Source: Toxonevra muliebris (taxonomy: Eukaryota; Arthropoda; Insecta; Diptera; Pallopteridae). From it: a stretch of 64,000 bases of DNA. Both the position numbers and the translations under genes were made by a program. Where the stretch lies: NCBI GenBank assembly GCA_963691655.1, contig OY829328.1:89594400-89658399 (forward strand), given 5' to 3'. A model generated the notes under the pieces. The model was not told where the DNA came from. It worked only from the letters and a program-made list of their open reading frames with translations, and made no database searches. This document shows, one piece after another, positions 1 through 12,418 of the stretch (position 1 is the first letter of the stretch; each line of letters starts with the position of its first letter).

Positions 1-3000
1 TGTAGAAGAAATAAAACACATACTTTCAGGCATACATATATAAGAAAATGACAGTGTAATCTTAGACACTTTAACTAAGCAGTTTTTACTCGTTTTATAA
101 AGAGAATTTGTGAAGAAAGAATTTTTTGTAATATTTCTTCTAATGGGTTCTAGCCCTCTGCCGCTTCTCTGAGAGGGTGATCTGAGTTTAGGTTTTAGCA
201 TGCCTTTCCACTGAAACCTGCCATGAGCTGTTCGACTAATCTCTGAAGTTAGTTTGAAGTATGGGTTAATAAAAATTCTTGCAAATAAATGTAGCATAGC
301 CTTAGGCACTTTTAATTAATTCTCTTTACTAAAATAAACAGCCTTGTTGTGATTGCCTTTCGTTGAATGCTCAAAAGCGTTCAAACATGGGTTAATGAAA
401 ATTGATTAACTTCATAAAATATTTTTTCCTTTTTTTCACCGCATGTCATCATCCAACGACTTCATCATTTTCGTCTTTAATACTCATTGTTTATTTTTTT
501 TAGGAGTTCGAAAGCTTTTTAGAATAAACACGATTAACAAACAACAACAACAGATGAATAATTTTCCAATTCATAACAATAAAAGAATTTCTTGTTATTT
601 TCCATACTTCCTTCATAACGCCCACCTCAACCTCTACATTGAACATTTACTCTTACTACAATTTAAAAGTTAACAAAAACAAAGCAAGAAAAATGTATTA
701 TCGTCCTTGTGGCGCCATAAGGACATCACTGGCTTCAAAGTACTTGTTACGCATTTGCATGCAAATTTTTGCGTTTCGTAAAAGGCAAAGGGAGAAAAAG
801 CTGCAAAAAAAAAACCCAAACAGAAACTTGTACTCTGAAAAGTACGAAACGAAAATTTCAAATTCAAATCCAACCAACGACAGGAGTTTCAAACTGCCTG
901 CCTGTACATATGTACATTATTCTGTTTGACTGAGCTGCCTGCCTGGCTGATCTTCAAAAACTTTGGTGCTGTGGTCTGTCGTGTCCTTACCACTTGCTAG
1001 AGAGTGTCAGTGCCGGTGTATGTCGTTGTTGGCATTGCCAGTGCAAATGTATAGCCAAGCTATACTCACACATACACGCACACACTTACTAACTCACTCA
1101 CACACTTACTAACTCTCTATTAAACAGGCAGCATCAACACCAACCAACAGCCAGCAGCAGGCAGACAGCAGAAACATCGGTGTTCAACAAAGCCTTTAAG
1201 TGTAGCGGGTGGTCCTGTATATATCCTTGCTGATTTCCTATTCTTGTTGTTGTTTTTGTTGTTAAGTATATAGTATAGGAATGAGAATATTATGGGAAGC
1301 ATAATGTTGTAACTTGAGCCACAATTTCACTAAATGGACCTGTTGTTCTGCTGTGGCTATACATAGTAAAATGAATGAATGAAAATGAGATTAAATCATC
1401 AGTTAAGGATTTTTATTGGTTTGGCATAGCAGCACAGCAGTGAGTATGAGATAACAGGCAGGAGTGGGGAAAGAAAAAAAAAAAGGATTCTCCCTTTTTT
1501 TAGGTAGTTTTTTTTGCGTTGTATTTGATTTCGGCAAAAAAAAAAAAAGAAAAGTTTTTATTAAGATTACTAAAAGCGTAAATATAATTTAGTTTTTCAT
1601 TTTCTTTTATTTTTATTTTTGGGTTAATATTAAGTGGCATAGGTAGGCTGTGGCATGGAAAAGTGTATACGAAAACTTTTATTGAAATTTATTTCATATA
1701 TAAAAATTTGTTACTCATACGCTGTGGAGTCTCTACTTTATTGGGTGGTTTATTTTTCTGTTTTTACTTTTTTACTTTGCTTATTTACATAAACAAAAAC
1801 TTTATAATATTTACATACATACAACAAATACCTATAAAATACAAAAGTGTTGTGTAAATATTATTTTAAAATCAAGCTGTGCATAAATTTTTATTTATTT
1901 TTATATTTTATTATGGTTCACACTGTATTATTTTTATTTTTTTTGTTTAAATTTGATTAACTTATTGTAAAAAAAAAATGTATAGGGTGTAAGAAACAGA
2001 TAATGAACACAAATCTAGTTCTTAATTTGGCTATCTGGACTTGCATCATGCCTGGCCTGACTGGTGGAGTAGATATACAGAGAATCGTTCTCGAGTAAAA
2101 TTTATAACTTTATTGTATGGGTGATGCATTTCTCTCGGGTTAATGCATATACAAACATGAGGAAAAATTTGTAATAAAGTCCCCAGAAGTTTTATCGCAA
2201 GTTCTGTAACGTCACATATGTCATACCCTATCGATTCTATATTTAAATTTTCATTTACTTAAGCGTACATAAATTAATAATTTTTCAAAAATGTAACAAT
2301 CTAATTAATAAAAATTAAAATTTCCATGCTGGCATTCGAAGCATATCACATTTACATAAAATAAATCATTACTATGCAACAACAACAAAAAAATTAAAAC
2401 ATTTTAACATATCGATACTTTATTGATTTGAAATTAATCATCAATAATGCACTTTGGCAACAATGAGAGCGAAACCAAAAAACATAAAAATTAATACCTA
2501 TAAACAAAAACAATGAAAACAAATATTGAAAAACATTTTTCAAACCAATATTTATAATTAAATGCCATTTTTTTTCGTCTATTTAATTAGCATCATAATG
2601 GGCAATAACAAATTGCTTAATTGTAAATTGAACATAAAGTGCATTTGCTCCAATAACAACAACAGTAACAGGAATTAAAAGCTTTTAAAAATATGAATAT
2701 TTGCAACTAATTTATACCAAAACAAATTTGTAACAACTTTTCAGCCTTTCATTTAAAATTTTATGAAATATTATGAGATAATTCAATTTTATGAATTTGT
2801 TTAACAAATTTATGGTTTAGGTAATTTTTTGCCGTATTTATTATTTTTAGATCTCTACTAACTAGATGGCGCTATTCGAATTTCCAGAGTTGCATTCACT
2901 TGAAAACAAACTAATAAAAGTCCCTCATACAATAACATTTTAGTTATATAAATTCGTTATATCCTGAGTACATTTAATACATATGTATATGTATGTATGA

Positions 3001-3699
3001 AATGCCTATCAATCTTAGCAAAGTTTTTATTTATTTACTCTTGTAAAAAAACTTGTATAAAATTTAAATATCAAACTCATATATCGTCGCGTGTTTTGTA
3101 TTTCTCCCCATTTTTTTTCTATGCCAAGCCAAGCAATAAAGAAAAAGTTGTTATTCACTTGTTTTGATTTACTATATGCACTTATTTTTTGAAAGATTTT
3201 CCAATTTTATGCAAATACTACTACTACACAAAACAAAAACACATACATACAACCGAAATAAGAGCAAGAAAAGAAGTAAAAAAAAAAAACATAAAATTTC
3301 ACTTATCATAATAAATTTGCTTAAAATGTAAACAAAATCATTTTACTCCCTGCAGCTACTGCTACACCCCTGAATCTATTCAGCTCCTGCTACCCTCACA
3401 TAATATTGTGCACTCACACATACATCATACTATATTCAAAACAATCTCATTTATACTAACATCAATGTCAAGCGTTTTCATATGTGTGGCAGAAAAGGGG
3501 AAGTGCAGGTAAGAGGATACGGAAGTATGAGTGACGGAAAATGTTACACAAAAACTGTTCACCTTTGGGTGTGAGCGAAGAAACATTTTTAGACGTCCAA
3601 TGGTTTTTTTTATTTTATTTTTCTTTAGTAGTCGATATGTATGTGTAAATAAAGTCTTTATATATTTTTACCATATATGAAATTTTAGTACTTTGTGGC
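1..3699. other. AT-rich non-coding DNA
   Basis: No gene is supported here. The stretch is AT-rich with many short A and T runs, for example around 1470-1550 and 1925-1980. An imperfect duplication of ACACACTTACTAACTC occurs at about 1079-1116. Short frames such as 443-673 (+) and 639-929 (+) have low-complexity composition, no recognisable domain and no convincing splice context. The sequence resembles fly intron or intergenic DNA. Confidence 0.6.
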
Positions 3700-4068
3700 A
3701 AAGTGTGGCATGATATTTGGAAACAATTTGTACTGAGCCGTTAGTGGTGACTTTTTTGGGTACCTGGTCAAAAAGGCACAGAGGTAGACAAAATCGCGAA
3801 AAACGCTGCAAACGAAACACTGGAGCATCTCGTTTGTTTCTATTCCACATTCGCTAGGACTTAATTAACGTACTTTGCAGCTCCACAGTTTGAGGTCCTG
3901 AATGAGATCACTAAACTGGGGGTAAATTCTCTTCTCTTTTCTCTTTACTAACTACGATCTTAAGTGATGTGCATCGTCGCTAATTCCACAAAGCTTGTAT
4001 CTGATATCGCTAGGGACCTCAGAAGTCTATGCGTTACTTCTGCCAGCCAGTATCACTTAACCTAACCC
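3700..4068 (-). repeat. Interspersed repeat of the GGTTAGGTTAAG type
   Basis: Read on the minus strand, this begins with GGTTAGGTTAAG near 4065 and continues through a relatively GC-rich stretch containing ACTTCTGAGGTCCCTAGCG, a GATATCAGA word and later GCAGCGTTTTTCGCG. Repeats starting with GGTTAGGTTAGG or GGTTAGGTTAAG and carrying a GATACCAGA-like word are common in higher-fly genomes, which is the basis of the call. The frame at 3668-3850 (-) falls within it and is not treated as a gene. The left boundary is approximate. Confidence 0.4.
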
Positions 4069-4917
4069 AAATGATGATTTAATTAGAGCAAAATAAGTTT
4101 GACTTTGGAAAGGAAAAGTTTTCGGGTCTTTCAATTAAATACAATTTAGTACCTTTCAAACATTGCGTACAACGACATCTATTGGACAAAATTTTAGAAA
4201 CTTGCTATCATGCTCGAGATTGCTGCTAATGTATGAACTCGAACTTTGCACATCACTATAAAGTATTTTATATTCGTTATATATTATTTCTTTTCTTTTT
4301 ATATACTTACTAAATATATCCAATCTTATTTTATTTTTATGATGATTTAATCACAAACACATACGACACTATACATAATTTGCAAATGTCGCATGCCTCA
4401 ATATCTTTTCGTACTTTACACATCTCCCCCAAATTTCACCAAAAATATTTATGTAAAATATTTGTGGCTATTTTCTGAGGTTGACGTTTTCATATGGGAA
4501 GGGAAGTGAAAAAGAGGGGAAGAATAGAATTACGACATTTTATTGTTATATTTCGATTTGTTTTCGTTTATACTTTATATTTCTTCTCTTTTAGAGTAAA
4601 TTTTTATAGTATTTTCCGATTTAATTGATTACTTTTTGTTTATTTCCAACAGCATCAATGAAAAAGGACCAGCAGGGAGATGAAACTGAATGGGTGGTAG
4701 GCAAGAGATGGTGATGTAAACGTTTTTATATTCGCATATTTATTCATACAGCTGTAGTTTATAGGGGCCCCACACTCGCTCTTCATTTCCTCACTTTTCA
4801 TCTGAATTGCAACGCATTGAAATTAATTCAAGTTTGGGGTTAATGATTTTGTTATTGCTCTTGTTGTTGTTTTGCTATTATTGTTTGTTTTTGTTGTATT
4901 TATGTGTTTTCGCGTAT
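4069..4917. other. AT-rich non-coding DNA
   Basis: No gene is recognised. A pyrimidine-rich tract ending in AG at about 4653 followed by a short ATG frame looks superficially like a splice acceptor and mini-exon, but nothing else supports it. Toward 4850-4910 the sequence becomes a TTG-rich low-complexity run. Confidence 0.5.
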
Positions 4918-4925
4918 ATGTGTAT

Positions 4926-5221
4926 TAGGGTGGAGCGAAACTCTTCTGTACCATATTGCGGTCGATTCGATCACAACAAAATCAAACTTTTAGGTTTGGG
5001 AGAGAAAGCTTTTTACTTTAAAAAATAAGATTTAAACCTTGTAGTAGAACATTATCAGCATCCAAAGAAAACACTCTGTGCCTGATTTTGCCCGCTTCGA
5101 TCAAAACAAACAAAAATGTTCCCCACGTTGTAACTTCAATTATGCATTATGCCAACCTTGAAACTTCACCCACTTTCTACTGGCATCAGATGCCAACATT
5201 TCATTTTTTCCCTCCACCCTA
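4926..5221. mobile_element. Nonautonomous DNA transposon (MITE) with perfect 8-bp target duplication
   Basis: The left end reads TAGGGTGGAGCGAAA and the right end, reverse complemented, reads TAGGGTGGAGGGAAA, giving 15-bp terminal inverted repeats with one mismatch. The element is flanked directly by ATGTGTAT at 4918-4925 and again at 5222-5229, a perfect 8-bp direct repeat. An 8-bp duplication is the hallmark of hAT (and P-type) insertions. At 296 bp with no open frame it must be nonautonomous. Inside, two related words containing CGAT followed by an AACAAA-rich run recur near 4968 and 5097. The family is not named; hAT-like is an inference from the duplication length. Confidence 0.72.
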
Positions 5222-5229
5222 ATGTGTAT

Positions 5230-7727
5230 ATGAAAGTGTGTGTGATTGTTATTTGTAATTAAGTAATTAAATTGAAATCAATTTTTGTTTTTGTTTTTAC
5301 TGCTCTTCCATTACCATTTCGCCATTTGTATTTTTGGTTTCCTCTTTTTTTCCCCTACCATAAAAATTTTATTATTTCAAATTTATTTAGTTTAATGCAT
5401 GTTTGCACAACATTTTTATGGCGCCTATAATTATGCTACATTATTTAATGATGTTTGTTTTGTTCCGCATTCTTTCTATTTCATTTGGGTCATTACTAAG
5501 TCGTGCATCATTTATTTAAGTAAAAATAAAAATAATATATAAATTGACATAATATAAAAATTTTTCAAAAATATTTAAATAGTTTTGATTTATTATTTAC
5601 ATATGTTTAATATAAGTATATTTGAAAGGTTTTGTCTAAAGAATTGTTTTATGCTAGTTTTTGCTATTGTTTGCAAATGTTTTTATTGACAACATTTCGA
5701 AACATACTATACAAAGAAGATAAAGAGCCTTGCTCTCTCCCGAAAAACAGCTAACATCAACAACTATATTATTGAAAGCAACAAAAAAAAGCAACATTAA
5801 CTTCTGTTCCTGCTGCTGCTGTCGCCTGTGAAGCTCCAGAGTCAGTCAACAAATATAGCAACATGAGTTATAACAGTTCACTGACATTTCTACTTACACT
5901 CGCTTAACTTTTTGACCTACAATTCATACACTTGTAAAATTTTATACTACACACGCTTACACTGCTTGAGTTTTTCTGTGTGCATAAATATACATACACA
6001 TTTTTCCTTATTTTCGTTTGTTTTCCTTTTTTATTAGTATTTTTCGCTTTATGTATGTGCTCTGTGATCCAAAACATTGCGACAACAAACAAAAAATTGC
6101 TAATACCCTACCCTGCTGCTGCATTTGTAACATATCAGCAACAAAAACAACACAGCAGCAGCAACAGCATAAATTTCAACAACGCCAATATATCCGTTGG
6201 CATTTTGCATCAATAAAGCTAAAAATGCTTGTCTATTTGGCTTTTTGTCTATTTCTCTAAGTAGATTGGCATATTTGGTAGAGTCTTGTAGTGTTTCTCT
6301 ATTATTTACATCCATATTTTTATTTCAGAAAAATTGGCATTTTCTTGTTTATTTTGACATCGTTGTAATGTGTGTGTGAGTGGGGCAAATGTCAAAATTT
6401 ACCAAAGTCAGAAATTATTTTTTCAACTTTATGATAGTTATTTGGAAATATTTGAAAAGAATTAATGACAGAGAATGCAAGTCATACTTTTCAATGTGCA
6501 GATACATTTTTGGAAAAACAAACAAGTTATGTATATTTTATTGTATAATAAAAATTTTTCATTAAATTAATTCTACCAATAAAATAAAATTATTTAAATT
6601 TCAAAATGTATATCTTTATATTATTTTTCCGATAGCAAATGAATATGTATTTCACAAAAACTGTTTTTCTTCTCAGAAAGTCTATGTATGTGTATTTGGC
6701 ACAATACTTTCGTATTCAGTAACTCATGTCTTTGATATTGAAATCTTTTATCTTTTGGCTTACTTTTGGTTGCTGCCTACATTTGCGTGAAAAATTTCGA
6801 TACCTACACCTCCGAAAAAGCTTTCCTCAAATAACTTTTACCTTAATCTGCTTGCTAGGCCATTGAATTGCGGTTTAGCTACTGTATAGCCGAGCGAAAA
6901 ATCAAATGAAAAAATATGTTTTTTCTTTGTACTTTTCTATGAAGTTTTCACAATAAACCATCGCCAAAAAGCCAATTTCATACTTAGAGCACGATCAAAA
7001 GAACCTTCGTTTCATTCATTCTTTCAATCCCTCTTTCACACACACACACATGCATTCAGCGGAAAAATCACAATGTGTAACGCGCACCAAAAAACTGACA
7101 CAAAAGTGCATTGCATACAATATCGGTTGATTTTGTTGTTGTCACAAAAGCTGCTACAGCAGCAGTAGCACGTATTGTTGTTTTTTGAGAGTCGAAAAAA
7201 AAAATGTTTGCGTTTTCTCAGCTAATTTGCATACGTATGCAACGAAAAACAAGAAAAAGTATCTATGAAATAGATACGATTTTGCAGTAACGAAATCAAA
7301 ATCCAGTAATGCAAAAAAAGAAAAACAAAATCAGTTAAACTAAAGAGAAAAACAGACAAAAAGTCACGAAAAGTCATATGTACACACACATACGTTTGCA
7401 TTGCATTGCATGTACATATGTATGCGCATATATGTTCATGTATCTAGATACATATACATAAGTATCACTGCATACAAGTGTTGACATTTGCTAAAGTAAA
7501 CGAAGCAACTAATGCCTGTTGTCAAACACTCAAACCATGAACAGTGCAGTCACTCAGTCATTTATTCATTCATTCAGTCATACATTTGTTCAATTCATAC
7601 CATCATTCAGTCAGTCAAACATTAAGTTGGTAACACTGGGGTGTTAAGGTTTGAATTTAAACGATGGTATTGAATAAGACAAACAAACTAAAACTCAAAC
7701 ACATACAAATGCACATTCGCGTTTATA
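5230..7727. other. AT-rich non-coding DNA with CAG/CAA-rich patches
   Basis: No gene is supported. Notable contents are CAG/CAA-type repeats around 6120-6185, which create spurious glutamine/asparagine or leucine/alanine frames on the two strands, CA dinucleotides near 7037, and simple CATT/CAGT-rich sequence at 7550-7620. The minus-strand frame 6100-6315 (71 codons) ends in a leucine-rich stretch translated from the CAA/CAG repeat and is discussed only as a weak candidate. Confidence 0.5.
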
Positions 7728-7735
7728 GATTCGAT

Positions 7736-8241
7736 CAGTGGCGGTTGCAAGAGGAACCGCGCAATAGGTTATTATATGTGTACATACACTTGGACCACAT
7801 TAAATCGGAGTCAATTTATGGCTGTCTTAAGTTTGCCCACTGGGTTTTTTTTGCGGTTTTTGTGGGTATGATCAGAGTTTGTTTTTTTTTTTTTTTTGGT
7901 CTTAACTTTGATTTGATTTTTAGTACGAATTTTGGAATTAATTGTTGGGTTGAATTTCAGTATGTTTTTTGGTTTGAAATTTAGTCTGTGTTTTGGTGTG
8001 AATTTTGATCTGATTTTTGGTCTCAGTTTGTTTTGAGTTTTACTCAGATTTTTTGTTTGAATTTGGTTTGATCAGAGTTGTTCCGATTTTAGGTTTGAAT
8101 TTTGGAATTCATTTTTGATCTGAATACTGGTGTGTATTTTGGTCTAAGTTTTTATCTGATTTTTGATATCAATTAGTTCAGCAGTTTGTCTGTTTTTTTC
8201 TCTTTTTCCTTTTTGTCTGAGTTTAGGTCGATCCGCCACTG
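7736..8241. mobile_element. hAT-like nonautonomous element with CAGTGGCGG ends
   Basis: The left end is CAGTGGCGGTTGC and the right end, reverse complemented, starts CAGTGGCGGATCG, giving 9 bp of perfect terminal inverted repeat. CAGTGGCGG-type ends are typical of hAT superfamily transposons. The flanks are GATTCGAT (7728-7735) and GATGCGAG (8242-8249), matching at six of eight positions as expected of an aged 8-bp duplication. The 506-bp interior is strongly T-rich on the plus strand and made of degenerate units such as GAATTTTGG and TGATTTTTGG, so the 106-codon frame at 7664-7984 is not a gene. Just inside the left end GCGGTT and AACCGC form a short hairpin. Confidence 0.6.
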
Positions 8242-8249
8242 GATGCGAG

Positions 8250-10610
8250 TGTACGCAAGTGCGCATAAATGAAGTGGCATATGACAACATTGGCAATCAG
8301 TGTGCCTGCGATTGCATTACTGTATGTGTTTGCTCTGTATGTGTGCAACTTTACGTTTCCTTTTGCTTCAACTGATTCCTTTTTTGTTTTTGAGCACATT
8401 TGGGTTGAAATGCGTTTGTGTATTTTTATTTTTCAGGCAGACATGCTCAGCATTTTTAAAGTCGCCGTTTGTTGTCAACTGACGTTAGTCGTCTGTCGTT
8501 GATGCAACGTATTTGTTGTTTTTTTTATTCAAATTCGTTAACGAAAAATGCAAAATCAATGCAATTTGATTGTTTTTTTTTTCGCAAAGATTTAGCTGCA
8601 TCCTAGCACACACGCCCCTTCACACACATGTGTGAGTTACAATTGTGTGCTGCAATGCATTGTTCGGTTTTCACTATCCACCACCGCCAACCATTATTGA
8701 TGCCACTAATCGAAATTTGAATTTTTATGCAACGAATTGATGCGAAATTGCATGACATAGGCTCAAGTTATATGCACATACACATATTTGCTTGTGTAGT
8801 GCATCTGTGCTTGTGTGTTTGTAGAATCTGTATGTGTGTTCACCTTTGATTTTACAATAGTCGGTATTATGTGTGTGTGTTGAATTTAAAATGAAATTGT
8901 TTGGTTTTCTATACCCTATATTCAACATTTCGGTACACTGTCTAAACAATTTTAAAAATGTAGGTATTGAAAAAAAGAGTGTAAGTATTGTTGTACTCAT
9001 ATAAGAAAAAACTTTGAAATAACAAAAAATAAAATTGCATTGAAAACTGTATCCAGCTGTACCACATAACTTCTACTTTACGGGAAAGCTTCGTAAACAT
9101 CAAACTAAATGAACTTTTCAGAAATAAACATTTGACTCCATCACGTCAGTTTTTTGTGGTAACGGTACATGTAATCAGAAAAATTGGGGTTAATTACACT
9201 GTACCAACACATTTTTTATTTGAAGCTTATCGTTTTTGATATCTGTAGGAAAGTTTAGTATAAAAAGGAGAATATTTCTTTGTGAATACAAAAATCCTGC
9301 ATCTACACTCCATATCCCAAATTTTTTTGAATTTTTTGAGTATAGTTTTAACCAAAACGTTGTCTATACTTAAAAAACTCCTCAAGCTTGGGCAATGGGT
9401 GTGATGAAGCAAAACGGTCTTCAGATTAAAGTTCAATGTCTCATCGTTAGCAGCTGATTGTTTGGGGTTGCTTGCAGTTCTTTGCATTGTTTACCTTTTT
9501 TGACGGGAAACTTAAACCAAAATGTTAATTAAATAAGATAATAATTTATAGTGACTGCAACTGTGGGTGCCGAATTTGGTTTAACCGGAAATCATATTCT
9601 AAGCCCGAAGACAACAAATGAAACCCCTAGAGATGGCAATCCTAGCGCTAACCTAAAACAAACTGTTGCCCCAAATGAGCTTGGCGTGTCTCGCATTCGG
9701 TTATGGCTGACCTAAATAATTTGTTTTCAACTTGTTTGTTATTATTGTCCCATTTTGTAAGCAAGTCATTTAACTTCCGGTTTTCAATACCGATTTATAT
9801 TTGAAAATCTGTAGTAGAGAAAATTTCATTTGCTATTCACTTAAATGTGTGCGCGCTGATTGCCAATTTCAAGAATGTTGTAAAAAAAAAAAAAAAAAAA
9901 GCAACTTTTTTATTCTTACATTGCAGTTGAAGATGAGTACATTGATGAACACAATTTGGCAATTAAAATCATTGAGTAATCACGGAATTTAGGAATAATT
10001 GTGAAGAACATTTGACTAAAACAACAAAGGATTAGTTGTAATTTCTTTGAGTGTAAACTAAATGTGAAATTCGTTAATGTTCTTTAATAATTCACCACTC
10101 ACTTGCGCATAAAAATCGCACATTTTTAGCTATGCCAAAAAGCCTGCAGCGACAACTGCGATGATGTAGTTCGATTTCTGTTGCTGTTGCTTCAACATAA
10201 AATGGCATTAGTAGTTATTTTGTCTTACGGAATCTTCTTTAAAAAACTGTATATATTTACACTTACACACACTAACACTGACTCACGCACCCAATTTCAC
10301 AAAATGTATGAAAGAAACTGATTTGAGTATGCCAGCCCGAAAAGAATAAAGCAACAGCTAGAAAATAATACATAGAAGTTATTGGCGTCAGGATTTCGCA
10401 GACAAAAAAATAAAAATAAATGGAAGCGTGAAAGATACAATAAATGTGCAAACGAGAGCTTAAGCGCAAAATAGTAGTAAAGGCGTTTGTTTGCATGTGT
10501 GTGTGTGTGTGTGCGTGTCGTATCGTAGAATTTTCCATAACGTTTTGTATAATGCATAGTGTCAACTTAGAATAATTGGTATTCAATATTCCAATCACCA
10601 ACCACCAACC
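8250..10610. other. AT-rich non-coding DNA
   Basis: No gene is recognised. The minus-strand frame 9227-9487 (86 codons) has a less repetitive composition than its neighbours but no domain I can name. An ATTTTTTGAGTATAGTTTT word at 9331-9349 is nearly repeated just downstream of the DD37E transposase relic at about 22811, so an eroded transposon end may lie here. A long A run occurs at about 9882-9900. Confidence 0.5.
10496..10513. repeat. (TG)9 microsatellite
   Basis: Nine uninterrupted TG dinucleotides. It creates threonine/histidine-rich minus-strand frames (10272-10601 and 10297-10557) that are not genes. Confidence 0.9.
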
Positions 10611-10788
10611 ACCAACGCAGCGGTGGCCTCCACAGAGACAGAGTTCTTAACTCCCATCTCTGAAGTCCCGGGTTCGATTCCCTACTAGGATATGGCTTCC
10701 TATTTAAATTCCCTCTTTTCTTTCGTAATCAACACAATGCTTTGAATTTATGGGTTGTGTTATGATTGACTGGAAAAAAATAAAAAAT
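10611..10788 (+). repeat. tRNA-derived SINE, tRNA-Lys(CTT)-like head
   Basis: A tRNA-like head is followed by an unrelated body and an A-rich tail. The B box GGTTCGATTCC at 10671-10681 matches the polymerase III consensus, with GGG before it and CCC around its end as in a T arm. An A-box-like TGGCCTCCACAG lies about 45 bp upstream. The loop TTCTTAA at 10644-10650, flanked by GAG and CTC, looks like a tRNA-Lys anticodon loop with anticodon CTT. The anticodon stem pairs only partly and there is no good acceptor stem, so this is not a functional tRNA gene. The body ends with TATGGGTTGTGTTATG before the A-rich stretch at 10774-10788, a word resembling the SINE tails elsewhere in the window. Confidence 0.55.
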
Positions 10789-10963
10789 CATATTGGAAAT
10801 TTGTTATGAGTGCGCCATTCGCTGGGTAGTTTACCCTGTACTTGGATGTATTTTCTCTTTTGTAATTTTAGATGTTTAAAATGCAAATTTCTGTTTAAGA
10901 ATTAAATACATAACTTGACCATTTGTGAAGGGGTCAACAGTTTGTATAGTACATTTAAACTTA

Positions 10964-11036
10964 CACTACCGTCCATAAGTATGGACTCAAAGAAAAATTT
11001 TAGATTTTCGGTGTTTATTGCTTAATTTTTTTAAAC
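10964..11036 (+). repeat. Left terminal inverted repeat of the Tc1-like element
   Basis: About 73 bp that match the reverse complement of 12419-12491 with few differences. The repeat contains GTCCATA, a 2-bp spacer and TATGGAC (10971-10986), a near-palindrome that could be a transposase-binding core; the binding role is an inference. Confidence 0.85.
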
Positions 11037-11397
11037 TAAGCTCGATTTTTCTAACGACCAGCAATATTATTTATATCATATTTATATTCTTTGATTGATT
11101 CAAAACTATTTTTGAGTATCTCTCCTGTTTGTTTCATGAAAAATGGTAAAAATGTAAAACAAAGAATTCAGTCATTGACCATTCTGATCAAAAATTTGAA
11201 AAAATAACGCTTTGATTTCATATCCATGCGCTCTTTCATATCTTTAAATAATTGGATATATTCAAAATAACACAAAATGTCATTTCGAAATGCATGTTAT
11301 CCAAATAACGGTTAATTTCATTCACTTTAAAATATGTTGTGAAATTGGGCGATTGATTGATTTTATTCTACTATAAAAATAATTTAAATGTTTCGAA

Positions 11398-12339
11398 ATG
11401 GCAAAAAAAAGTGAAATATCAATTGAAATAAGAGCACAAGTGATTATTTTGAGAAAAACCGGCAAAACACAACGCAAAATCACTAAAATAGTTAGAATTT
11501 CGCAAAAAGGAGTCGCGACAGCATTGAAAAGATACGCTGAAACCGGCTCAAATGTAAATAAAATTCGTAGTGGCCGCCCGAAAAAGACCAATAAAAATGA
11601 TGATAGACGTATTTTGACCATAAGTACCAATGACAGGTTCAAAACGGCACCAGTTATTGCAGCAGAAATCAATAAAACTTTGCCCAGGCCTATGTCAGTT
11701 ACAACAGTTAAACGAAGATTGATTGCAAAAGGCATGGTTGGCCGTGTTGCAGCGAAAAAACCTCTACTGCTTCATGTAAATAAAAAAAAAAACGTTTGAA
11801 ATTTGCAAAAGAACATGAAAATTGGACAATCGATCAATGGAAATCAGTACTATGGACGTAGTAAACGACGCAAATATGTTCGTAGAAAACCAGTGGAACG
11901 ATTCAAATCGAGTTGTCTTGCACCGACAGTGAAGCATGGGGGTTGTTCGGTGATGGTTTGGGGCTGCTTTAGTTTCGATGGCTTCGGGGAATTGGTCAAA
12001 ATCGATGGAATAATGAGGAAAGAAGAATATCATTCGATACTTCAAACACACTTCTAAGTACTGTCAAAACTATTTTAAGTCTAAAGAAGAAGAAGAATGT
12101 GTACTTGGCCACCCCAGTCCCCAGACACTAACCCCATTGAGCTGTTATGGGATGAGCTCGATCGTCAGGTCCGAAAGATGCGACCAACCAGCGAATCACA
12201 CTTATGGAAGTGCCTTCAACGTGCTTGGAACGATATCGAATTGGAAAAACTTCAAAAACTAGTCGAAAAAATACCAAAAATTTGCAAAGCGATCATTAAA
12301 GCGCGAGGTGGTCATTTTGATGAAAAGCGTTTGAAATGA
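11398..12339 (+). pseudogene. Tc1-like transposase, frameshifted and deleted
   Basis: The first frame (11398-11799, 133 codons) starts MAKKSEISIEIRAQV and holds the paired helix-turn-helix DNA-binding region: a first HTH at residues 6-46, a GRPKKT linker at 59-64 that resembles the Tc1 AT-hook, and a second HTH at about 70-115. An 11-base A run near 11783-11793 breaks the frame; after it the protein resumes as KFAKEHENWTIDQWKSV. The first catalytic aspartate segment is missing. The next frame gives GGCSVMVWGCFSFDGFGE, a standard Tc1 catalytic-domain motif. The segment carrying the second catalytic aspartate is deleted, and the final frame (12097-12339) has PPQSPDTNPIELLWDEL with the third catalytic residue, glutamate. 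With two of three catalytic residues absent the protein cannot catalyse transposition. Confidence 0.88.
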
Positions 12340-12418
12340 AACTTGATATATATTTTCTCCCTTTTATTATATAATCAACCATAATATGTTTGTAAATCAA
12401 TAACAAAATAGCTCAATA

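Noticed and set aside
4653..4710. Mini-exon-like segment after a pyrimidine tract and AG
   Set aside because: Only a dozen codons before a weak GTAGGC donor; no partner exon or conservation evidence.
7664..7984. 106-codon plus-strand frame
   Set aside because: It spans the edge of the hAT-like element and its T-rich internal repeats.
10611..10690. Functional tRNA-Lys gene
   Set aside because: The B box is good, but the acceptor stem is absent and the anticodon stem pairs only partly; it is better explained as a SINE head.
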